Origin: Caldifarciminota bacterium
Lineage (GTDB): Bacteria; Hydrothermota; Tepidihabitantia; Tepidihabitantales; Tepidihabitantaceae
Assembly (NCBI GenBank): GCA_020352555.1
Contig: CP070680.1
Location: forward strand, 2,958,449-2,995,704
DNA length: 37,256 bases
Direction: 5' to 3'
Positions within the stretch are counted from its first letter, which is position 1. Each line of letters starts with the position of its first letter. Below are positions 31,304-37,256 of this stretch, one piece after another. The notes beneath the pieces were generated by a model. The model had not been told where the DNA came from. It saw nothing but the letters and a program-made list of their open reading frames with translations, and ran no database searches. Both the position numbers and the translations under genes were made by a program.

Positions 31304-32928
31304 TACTCGACCGAGACGATGTAGCCGTAGTGCGGTTGCCCGCCGCGAACCACGTCAACCTGAAGCCCGGCGTGACGGTCCTGGATCCTGGCCCCGACCT
31401 GCCGCGCGTCGTCTGGGTCAGTGTCAGCCCCGTAGTAGACAGTGACCAATGTGGCAGCTGCCATGTCCAGACCTGCCATCGCCTGGTCAAGGGCAGTGTC
31501 GGTGCGGTCGGCAACCGCTACCAGGCTCCGGTCCAGGAATCCGACCGCCTGGCCTTTCTTGATTGTCCTGCCTCCGAGCCTGGTCGCCCGGGCCGCACGG
31601 GTGACCGCAATCGTCTTTACCGCAGACCTGGCCCGGTTCATGAGGCTCAGGTTGGTCTCGAAGTCAGCCTGGTAGTCAAACGCCAGGAGCGCTGCCACGC
31701 CTTGCGCAACGGTCTCGGTGGGCACGACCGCCACGGTCTTTCTCGACAGCGGCCGGACCTGTTCTGCGGCGAGTACAACGTCCGGGTTGTTGCAGAGAAT
31801 GGCGACGCTCTGTGCAGGCGCCGACTCAACCGCCCTGAGCAAGTCGCCGGTGCTCGGATTCATGGTCTCACCGCCGTCGACGATTGCCACGGCTCCCAGG
31901 CTTCTGAAGACATCCTGAATCCCGTCTCCGGATGCGACCGCGATGACAGCGGCACCGGTCGCCGCTGTCGTTTGGCTCCTCTTCTGCGCAGAACCTTGGT
32001 GCTGGGCGTCCATGTCTCGGACCGAAACCCGGTCCACGTTGCCCAGTGCACGGGCAAGGCGAAGAACTCCATCCGGGTCTTGGGTGTGGATGTGGACCCG
32101 GATGGCCGAGTCATCACCAGCCACAATCAGCGATTGTCCGCAGGACGTGAGTTCTGACTTGACTCGGTCCGAATCGAGTTCCTGTCCGCTGAGCATGAAC
32201 TCGGTGCAGTACCCGTAGCGCTTACCTTCGGGTGCCTGGGTCAAGTGAGCCTGCGGGACGGCCGCAGTGACCAGCCAGGGCCTGCGCAGTTGCATCTGGT
32301 CAGCTTCGCCCTGGAGGTACTGGAGCGCACCCTCGAGAATGGTATACAAGCCCTGGCCGCCGGCATCCACCACTCCGGCATCCATCAGGACCGGGAGCAG
32401 CAATGGCGTGTTGGCCACCGACTCCCGGGCCGCGTCCACTGCTGCTGTCATTACAGATACGAGGTCGCTCTGCCCCCTCGATGCCTGGGCCTGGGCAGCG
32501 TCCGACGCGTCGCGCACCACAGTCAGGATCGTGCCTTCGACCGGATCGCTCAGAGCCTGATAGGCCCTTGCCGAAGAGTGCTGCAGCGCTTCTGCCAGGC
32601 CCCTGCCAGCGACCGTGTCCTGACCAGCCAGGCGTTGGGCCAGACCGTGCAGGATCTGGGACAGAATCACCCCGCTGTTGCCCCGCGCTCCGGTCAGCGC
32701 CCCGCTGGCCGCTGCATGAGCCACGGCTGATGCGCTGCCGTCTGCGGTACGACCCGCCTGCTCCACCGCCGCGTTCATGGTGAGCAACATGTTGGTGCCG
32801 GTGTCGCCATCCGGCACCGGAAAGACGTTGAGCGCGTCGATGTCCGAGGCGCTCTTTTCGAGCCAGGCGGTCGCGCAGCCGAGCATCGCGTGCAAGCCAC
32901 GGCCGTCGAGGGTCTCAACCTGTTTCAT
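31303..32928 (-). CDS. fakA: Fatty acid kinase catalytic subunit, DAK2-domain (FakA-like)
   Basis: A 541-residue protein with an N-terminal DAK2 (dihydroxyacetone-kinase L-like) nucleotide domain marked by ALNVFPVPDGDTGTNM near 33-48, GALTGARGNSGVILSQI and the SDPVEGTILTVVRDA segment. The middle and C-terminal halves match the FakA substrate and FakB-binding regions, ending GGQPHYGYIVSVE. Length agrees with the family (about 550). It transfers phosphate from ATP to a fatty acid held by FakB. ATG at 32928 is preferred; GTG at 32940 is an alternative, and neither has a strong ribosome-binding site. A promoter at 33003-33031 drives fakA-degV. Confidence 0.9.
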   Translation of the reverse strand: MKQVETLDGRGLHAMLGCATAWLEKSASDIDALNVFPVPDGDTGTNMLLTMNAAVEQAGRTADGSASAVAHAAASGALTGARGNSGVILSQILHGLAQRLAGQDTVAGRGLAEALQHSSARAYQALSDPVEGTILTVVRDASDAAQAQASRGQSDLVSVMTAAVDAARESVANTPLLLPVLMDAGVVDAGGQGLYTILEGALQYLQGEADQMQLRRPWLVTAAVPQAHLTQAPEGKRYGYCTEFMLSGQELDSDRVKSELTSCGQSLIVAGDDSAIRVHIHTQDPDGVLRLARALGNVDRVSVRDMDAQHQGSAQKRSQTTAATGAAVIAVASGDGIQDVFRSLGAVAIVDGGETMNPSTGDLLRAVESAPAQSVAILCNNPDVVLAAEQVRPLSRKTVAVVPTETVAQGVAALLAFDYQADFETNLSLMNRARSAVKTIAVTRAARATRLGGRTIKKGQAVGFLDRSLVAVADRTDTALDQAMAGLDMAAATLVTVYYGADTDPDDARQVGARIQDRHAGLQVDVVRGGQPHYGYIVSVE

Positions 32929-33002
32929 AGCCAAATCCACGACCGGGGTCCACGATTCCTCTTGGGAGGAACCCGGGCGTACTCACTCCCCGGTCTGCCC
33001 CG

Positions 33003-33031
33003 AGCATAGGCAATAGCCAGACGACTGTCAA
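33003..33031 (-). promoter_or_regulatory. fakA-degV promoter
   Basis: TTGACA (33031-33026), a 17-bp spacer and TATGCT (33008-33003) on the minus strand. The leader of about 70 nt contains a perfect 6-bp hairpin, TTCCTC / GAGGAA around a 4-nt loop (32956-32971). Confidence 0.6.
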
Positions 33032-33124
33032 ACGGCTGGAGGTTCTCAGAGAATGTCCTCGCCCAATCCCTCACGCCCTCGCGCGTCCCCGTTTTCGCTC
33101 AGCTGGTGTTGGGCTTGCCTGGGT

Positions 33125-33874
33125 CTACACGATCCTCCGCAGTGCTCGGCGCAGCCACCCGACCGGTCGGACGTCAACCTGCCACGTCGGGTCGTCCTCA
33201 AGATGGATGTTGTTCACCTGCAGCCAGTGCATGCCGCCGTGCAGCGGCCTCGTCAGCCCGACCGACAGAACCGTCCTCACCCCGGCTTCGATCCGCTGCC
33301 CGACCCGCTCGATGACCAGGCGAAGCGGGGTCTGCTGGTCTGGTTCGTACAGCCGCAGGTCGGTGACCGGCAGCCACCCGGCAACCGACCCGTCGGACAC
33401 GAACATCGACAGGCGCAGCCTAGACCTTCCGTCGCGCTCGAAATGCTGAAACTCAGGACTGCGCACCTCGTATGGGACCAGGCATCCGAGCGACGCAGCG
33501 CCGCCTCGCCGTCGCACAGCATATGTCTCTCCCTGCGGCTGCAGGCCGTGCCCGAAGATGTCATGCAGAGAACTCTGAGAGATGGCCACGAGCATCTTCC
33601 AGAAGTGGCCAGCCGGGACATCTCCGAGCTTATGGGCATTCCTGCGCTGGAACACTGCGTCCTCGACCGCAGGCGGCCTGTGTCTGACCCGCGCATCCCC
33701 GATGTCAGCCAGGCACCCCATGTTGAACGGCGCGCCTGGCTCGTCCACCAGCCAGCGCCGCAGCTGGCCGCGTCTGAACACCGGCCGCACGTGGACCATA
33801 CGCTCGGTGTCCACTCCCGCCGCGCACACGAAGCCCGGCCTCATCCGGGTCACGTGATTGATGACAATTCTCAA
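33125..33874 (-). CDS. Dual OB-fold domain protein, partner of DUF488
   Basis: A 249-residue protein resembling what I recall as the dual OB-containing domain family. Typical is the N-terminal RIVINHVTRMRPGFVCAAGVD followed by VHVRPVFRRGQL and FNMGCLADIGD, strands of an OB-type barrel that usually binds nucleic acid. Later strands include LRLSMFVSDGSVAGWLPVTD and GVRTVLSVGLTRP. Translation most likely starts at TTG 33874, which overlaps the DUF488 stop (TTGA) and begins exactly where the family similarity begins; the longer frame to 34048 only runs across the DUF488 gene. Nucleic-acid binding is a fold-based inference. Confidence 0.72.
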   Translation of the reverse strand: MRIVINHVTRMRPGFVCAAGVDTERMVHVRPVFRRGQLRRWLVDEPGAPFNMGCLADIGDARVRHRPPAVEDAVFQRRNAHKLGDVPAGHFWKMLVAISQSSLHDIFGHGLQPQGETYAVRRRGGAASLGCLVPYEVRSPEFQHFERDGRSRLRLSMFVSDGSVAGWLPVTDLRLYEPDQQTPLRLVIERVGQRIEAGVRTVLSVGLTRPLHGGMHWLQVNNIHLEDDPTWQVDVRPVGWLRRALRRIV

Positions 33875-34386
33875 GCCGGTTCTCCGAACTCGAACGTCTC
33901 CTGTCCGCCAGTGCTTTCGCGCTGCAACTCCTCTTCGGTCTGAATCCTGCCGTCCCCACGGATATGAAGAAGGCTGACACCGCTCGCAGCCAACGCCGGC
34001 CCGATCAGATTCCGGCGGTGGCAATGCGCCGGGTCCTCCTCTCCGCACATTACGGCCAGGCGCCTTCGCCTGGCCATGCCGACAAGCCGTTCAATCCCTG
34101 CGCGAAACTCGGGCAGCACGGCAATCCGGCTGAACGGCATCGGCGTTTCCCGCTTCCCGCCCAGTTCCTTGCCCATGAACGCGTAGTCGATACCCACGTC
34201 TGTCACTGCCGGTTCCAGCGACTCCCGGTTGAAGTGCGGGACATACGTCGAATGCGGCGCAGACCGAACATCGACAAGGACCTCGATGCTGCTCTGCTTC
34301 AGCAGGCCAAGGAATCCCTCAAGAGACTGATTGGAGTGACCGATTGTGAAGACGAAGAGTGTAGCCTTCGAACTCGCGCCGCTCAT
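33871..34386 (-). CDS. DUF488 family protein
   Basis: A 171-residue DUF488 protein. The hallmarks are TIGHSNQSLEGFLGLL (residues 14-29), VDVRSAPHS (38-46), YAFMGKELGG (68-77) and AVMCGEEDPAHCHRRNLIG with C114 and C122-H123-R124. The conserved Cys/His/Arg set suggests an enzyme active site, possibly acting on nucleic acids, but no activity is established to my knowledge. The stop overlaps the start of the dual-OB gene, so the two proteins are made together. The mRNA looks leaderless: TAGAAT lies 6 nt before the ATG. Confidence 0.85.
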   Translation of the reverse strand: MSGASSKATLFVFTIGHSNQSLEGFLGLLKQSSIEVLVDVRSAPHSTYVPHFNRESLEPAVTDVGIDYAFMGKELGGKRETPMPFSRIAVLPEFRAGIERLVGMARRRRLAVMCGEEDPAHCHRRNLIGPALAASGVSLLHIRGDGRIQTEEELQRESTGGQETFEFGEPA

Positions 34387-34392
34387 CGCGCC

Positions 34393-34421
34393 ATTCTATT
34401 CTGACGAACCCACTGAGTCTA
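34393..34421 (-). promoter_or_regulatory. Leaderless promoter of the DUF488/dual-OB pair
   Basis: TAGACT (34421-34416), a 17-bp spacer and TAGAAT (34398-34393) on the minus strand. Six nt separate the -10 box from the ATG at 34386, and no ribosome-binding site is present. Confidence 0.45.
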
Positions 34422-34626
34422 TCCGTCTCACTGTTCAAGGACCCGGATTGTGCTTGGCGTCAGGACGTCGTAACGTCAAGGCGTCGAGGGCCGTGGGGTA
34501 CGTGGTGAGGGGGGCGAGCTTCGCTCTGGAGGAAGGAGGCTGTGGACTTGCGGGCGGAAGGTTTTCAGAGATGTGTCCCTGGCTGTTCCCGCACGTTTTG
34601 ACAAGCCCGAGCGACCTAGGCCGGTT

Positions 34627-34842
34627 CTACAGCTCGTCGATAGTCAGGTCGGCGTCGGCCGGGATGCGCTTCAGTATCTTCGGGTGGACCGTCTTCCCGG
34701 CATGCGCCGGCTAGGTAGTTCTCACGCCGGCATCGTTCCGGTATACCTGGTGGCTGCCCGACTGCCTCACCAGCCGGAATTTCTTCTTCTCAATCGCCCT
34801 GCGGACTTCGGCGGCGGTTCTGCGTAGTGGCTTGGGGCTCAT
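34627..34842 (-). pseudogene. hicA: HicA-like mRNA interferase broken by an amber codon
   Basis: Reading from ATG 34842 gives MSPKPLRRTAAEVRR, KFRLVRQSGSHQVYR, then NDAGVRTT and an in-frame TAG at 34713-34711. The frame then resumes PAHAGKTVHPKILKRI to a final TAG at 34629-34627. Both halves match HicA (double-stranded-RNA-binding-like fold; catalytic His in GSH, conserved HAGK region). Without the amber the protein would be 71 residues, normal for HicA; with it only 43 are made. The ATG overlaps the hicB stop (ATGA), so the operon order is hicB-hicA. TAG ends most genes nearby, so it should be a true stop. Confidence 0.8.
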
Positions 34843-35063
34843 ACCGCCACTTCCAGAGTGGCGATATTCAGGATCTCCGGTTGCGGGACGGTCTCGCCCT
34901 GCGCCAGCAGGTGCTGGATATGCAGGGCCATGGCGTCCTTCAGGTTGGACAGGGCTTCCTCATAGGTCTCGCCCTGGGTGTAGCAGCCCTGAAGTTCGGG
35001 ACAATAGGCGTAGTACCAATCCTCGTCCTTCTGGATGACTATCGGCAGGTTGTACCTTTCCAC
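34839..35063 (-). CDS. hicB: HicB family antitoxin
   Basis: A 74-residue HicB-type antitoxin with the partial RNase H fold: YNLPIVIQKDEDWYYAYCPELQGCYTQG (in pieces: strand, DEDWYYAYCPELQGC, TQGETYEEALSNLKDAM) followed by a helix and a short C-terminal tail. There is no added helix-turn-helix or ribbon-helix-helix domain, so autoregulation may be weak or need HicA. GTG at 35063 is preferred to GTG at 35069 because the -10 box TAGGCT lies exactly 6 nt before it, as at two other genes here; either is possible. It precedes the disrupted hicA. Confidence 0.82.
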   Translation of the reverse strand: MERYNLPIVIQKDEDWYYAYCPELQGCYTQGETYEEALSNLKDAMALHIQHLLAQGETVPQPEILNIATLEVAV

Positions 35064-35069
35064 GTCCAC

Positions 35070-35098
35070 AGCCTAGCCGCGGACCCGGAATCAGTCAA
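35070..35098 (-). promoter_or_regulatory. Leaderless promoter of hicB
   Basis: TTGACT (35098-35093), a 17-bp spacer and TAGGCT (35075-35070) on the minus strand, ending 6 nt before GTG 35063. No ribosome-binding site. Confidence 0.5.
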
Positions 35099-35179
35099 CG
35101 GCCGACACAGGGGAAACAGAGATGTTTCCCGGCTATCGACCGGGTGGGAGGAGGATTGTCAGTGATGTCTCCCCGCCCC

Positions 35180-35207
35180 TTTACTTCCCCCGGTATTTTC
35201 CTACCCT
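35180..35207 (+). promoter_or_regulatory. Promoter of the exported protein at 35229
   Basis: TTTACT (35180-35185), a 16-bp spacer and TACCCT (35202-35207), 21 nt before GTG 35229. Confidence 0.4.
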
Positions 35208-35228
35208 GAACCGAACAAAGGAGGAAAA

Positions 35229-36704
35229 GTGAATTGCACCATCGTTCTTGCGCTCGTTGTCGGTATCGCGCTCGGCGCCGGCTCCCCCTGGTCCGGCCCG
35301 GACTACGCCGTGGTCGAGGGACTCGAAGAGCAGTCGCCAGCCCCGGAGGCCGAGCTCGACTGGGGCGATGACGACCTGATCCGAGACGTCGACTCGGTCG
35401 TCCAGGTACGGCTCGACTACCACGACAGCCTCGACTACCTCTACTGCCTGGTGAAGTACGAGGGCGACGGCAGCACCGTCAACATCAAACCGCTATACTC
35501 CGTCAACGGGGGCACGGCCTGGGGCGGTCCCCACACCTACTCCAGCGTCAACCCGATTCCCGGACTGGACTTCGGGATACGCTTTGACCACGTGTATATG
35601 GTGACGGGCCACAACCTGCCGTCGCGCCAGGTGTACCTCCGGCGCTTCCATGCGCACAACATGCGGCAGGACACGTTCCCGAGGGGCGAGAGCATCATCG
35701 AGGTCGGCGAGTTCGACAGCGACATCGTGGATTGTCGACTCGAAACCAACCATGGACCCGCCAGCGGCAACGTATACGTCGGGGTCATCACCGCGGACAA
35801 CAGAATTCACTTCCGCCGCGCCGCGTTCAACGACTTCTTGTTTCACGACCTAGGCGTGGGCAACTACCCGGACGACGCGCGAAACGGGCTCAATATATGC
35901 TGGAACGAGGAACGCAGCGGGGACTACTTCCTGCTCTTTTCCTACATCAACACTTCGGGACAGGCCCAGGTGTACGGATTCACCTATATCGGGGCCGACA
36001 CCCACCGGTTCAATGTCTCTCCTCCGACCAACGGCTCATACACCGGGCTCGCGGCGTGGCAGGACACATTCATGGTCACCTATGACCATGTCTCGACCGA
36101 CGGCATCCAGGCGCGGTACATGACCAGCTACGACGACGGCGCGACCTGGCGCTGGGGCTTCTTCGGGGACACGACCACGCCCACGGTCAGGTCAGCGGAC
36201 ATCACGGGCCGAAACGGCTACGGCCAGGCGGTTTCATACTGGCAGTATCCACAGCAGACAGCCGGGATTTCCTTCACCCACCGGAGGTACACGGGCCCCT
36301 GGTCCACGCCGGTCCGCGTCCAGGACCACAATTCCTACTCCAACCGGCTCTCGGACATCGAGCATATCGGGACCGGGGTCTATGGAGTTGTCTACATCCG
36401 CGGCACGCGCAACGGCGTGGCCTACTTCGACCGCAGCGACTGGACCGGGGTGCACGAACCGGTACCAATCGGCCTACCCGTCCCGAACGACACCCGGCCG
36501 ACCATCCTCCACGACGTCCTGTTCCTGCCGTCAGCGGAAAGCGGTCAGCAACAAGCAGGCGGTGTCCTGCTCGACGCCTCCGGTCGCAGGGTCCTCGACC
36601 TCCTCCCGGGCACAAATGACATCAGCAAGGTCCTGCCCGGCGTCTACTTCGTCCGTTCGGAGGGTATGCCGGCACGGAATCAGAAGTTGGTTATATCCAG
36701 GTAG
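35229..36704 (+). CDS. Exported propeller-like protein with sorting-like end
   Basis: A 491-residue exported protein. A short signal (MNCTIVLALVVGIALGAG) precedes beta-rich repeats with sialidase-like turns (SVNGGTAWGG, SYDDGATWRW) and HFRRAAFND/VYLRRFHA strands, suggesting a propeller. The end, LLDASGRRVLDLLPGTND then LPGVYFVRSEG, is closely similar to that of the sialidase-like protein at 25323-26708, so the two are paralogous at least in this domain. GTG at 35229 has an ideal AAAGGAGG upstream. No catalytic residues are recognised; a surface-binding role is inferred. Confidence 0.8.
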   Translation: MNCTIVLALVVGIALGAGSPWSGPDYAVVEGLEEQSPAPEAELDWGDDDLIRDVDSVVQVRLDYHDSLDYLYCLVKYEGDGSTVNIKPLYSVNGGTAWGGPHTYSSVNPIPGLDFGIRFDHVYMVTGHNLPSRQVYLRRFHAHNMRQDTFPRGESIIEVGEFDSDIVDCRLETNHGPASGNVYVGVITADNRIHFRRAAFNDFLFHDLGVGNYPDDARNGLNICWNEERSGDYFLLFSYINTSGQAQVYGFTYIGADTHRFNVSPPTNGSYTGLAAWQDTFMVTYDHVSTDGIQARYMTSYDDGATWRWGFFGDTTTPTVRSADITGRNGYGQAVSYWQYPQQTAGISFTHRRYTGPWSTPVRVQDHNSYSNRLSDIEHIGTGVYGVVYIRGTRNGVAYFDRSDWTGVHEPVPIGLPVPNDTRPTILHDVLFLPSAESGQQQAGGVLLDASGRRVLDLLPGTNDISKVLPGVYFVRSEGMPARNQKLVISR

Positions 36705-36713
36705 GACTGGCTG

Positions 36714-36731
36714 CCGGCCTCGGCTGGCCGG
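36714..36731 (+). terminator. Hairpin after the exported gene
   Basis: 6-bp stem CCGGCC / GGCCGG with a 6-nt loop, 10 nt past the stop at 36704. No T tract, so only a candidate. Confidence 0.35.
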
Positions 36732-36917
36732 TGGCCGTCCACAGGACCTGATCGCCGGAACCGGGTCCAAACGACGACCCGGCTCACCGGCAGCAGTCTT
36801 GTGTTTCCGACTATCGACCTGCCGCCGGAGGGTCTTCAGAGTGTATCCTCGCCTACTCCAGCACGCCTTGACACCCCCGAAGAGGGTGGGCGTTCCGCTC
36901 TCATCCCGGGCGGAAAC

Positions 36918-37256
36918 TCAGGCCTTGGGCGTCGCCAGCCTCAGCCTTATCCCGTCCCGGGTTATGATGACGAGCCGGCCACGGACCTGGTCCTCGGTCA
37001 GTGATTCGAATCGGCGCCGGAACAGAGCCGTTGTCTCTGCCACAGTCATCCCGTGGAGCTTGGCGACGATGATGTCACCGCACCGCGCCGGCGGGAATCT
37101 CATCGACCGGGTGAAGTCCTTGTCCATGGTCAGGATGACCAGTCCTTCCTTGACCGCTCTCTCGTAGACCGCGTCGTCGGACGCTCCGGCCAGTTCGGTG
37201 CGTTTGGTGTCGAAGACCGAGTGGCCTGCGGCCCGGAGATACTCTACGATCGGGTC
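36918..37256 (-). CDS. DUF5615 PIN-like protein, partial
   Basis: The C-terminal 112 residues of a PIN-like (VapC-related) protein whose start lies beyond the right window edge. The frame is open from the edge: YLRAAGHSVFDTKRTELAGA, SDDAVYERAVKEGLVILT, then MDKDFTR, the usual DUF5615 pattern with acidic residues of the nuclease-like fold (D in MDKDF, the SDD). Members are often paired with a DUF433 antitoxin-like gene, which would lie outside the window. Starting at the internal ATG (37127) would lose the first half of the fold, so it is not the true start. Confidence 0.75.
   Translation of the reverse strand, partial: DPIVEYLRAAGHSVFDTKRTELAGASDDAVYERAVKEGLVILTMDKDFTRSMRFPPARCGDIIVAKLHGMTVAETTALFRRRFESLTEDQVRGRLVIITRDGIRLRLATPKA

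Noticed and set aside
33875-34048. N-terminal extension of the dual-OB protein
   Set aside because: The 58 extra codons overlap the DUF488 coding sequence in another frame and do not resemble the family; the TTG at 33874 marks the family start.
34711-34713. Amber codon in hicA read as a recoded sense codon
   Set aside because: TAG ends many intact genes here (for example those ending at 1354, 3563, 15398, 16285, 18081 and 36704), so general recoding is not plausible.

Overview
The window is GC-rich (I judge roughly 60-65 percent by eye) bacterial chromosome, densely packed on both strands. It carries about 30 intact genes, several degraded ones and one insertion-sequence-rich block. A Gram-negative cell plan is suggested by a phosphate-selective-porin-like barrel (11898-12950), two lipoproteins and several exported beta-rich proteins that end in a FlgD/type-IX-sorting-like C-terminal domain. 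Phenylalanyl-tRNA synthetase is of the archaeal/eukaryotic type, and a gene of the cyclic-2,3-diphosphoglycerate-synthetase family is present. Together these fit an uncultured lineage of the WOR-3/Stahlbacteria or wider FCB-like kind. That placement is inference from gene content, not a phylogeny.

Layout. 12-1354 (+): a SAM methyltransferase coupled to a small Cys-rich DUF3795-like protein. 1351-2896 (-): two lipoproteins, one an alpha/beta hydrolase. 3048-3563 (+): a ferritin-like diiron protein. 3627-7484 (-): pheS-pheT and a zinc-ribbon membrane protein, all overlapping. 7674-10609 (-): P5C dehydrogenase followed by the cDPG-synthetase-like P-loop protein. 10758-11801 (-): a three-gene cassette with a caspase-like HG/AC protein (DUF6642-like). 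11898-12950 (-): the porin. 13959-19701 (+): four exported proteins (beta-propeller-like, FG-GAP/UnbV, TPR plus propeller). 19819-22849: a phytoene-desaturase-like flavoprotein facing an NTF2-like/SDR pair. 23113-24840 (-): an M3 metallopeptidase. 25323-26871 (-): a sialidase-like exported protein behind a 49-residue exported peptide. 27003-29537: two complementary defective copies of one DDE insertion sequence around a 12-bp-period minisatellite. 29605-30111 (-): a half-size permease. 30467-32928 (-): FakA and a DegV/FakB fatty-acid kinase pair. 33125-34386 (-): a DUF488 protein coupled to a dual-OB protein. 34627-35063 (-): hicB with a broken hicA. 35229-36704 (+): another exported protein. 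36918-37256 (-): a partial DUF5615 PIN-like protein.

Regulation is unusually readable by eye. At least a dozen genes have a TTGAC-type -35 box and a TA-rich or TAGGNT/TATCCT -10 box 16-18 bp apart. At three genes (11801, 34386, 35063) the -10 box sits exactly 6 nt before the start codon, which predicts leaderless mRNAs.

The candidates most worth following are the caspase-like cassette (10758-11801), the DUF488/dual-OB pair (33125-34386), the in-frame loss of the catalytic domain in IS copy 1, and the hicBA locus whose toxin carries an amber codon. No tRNA, rRNA or CRISPR array was seen.
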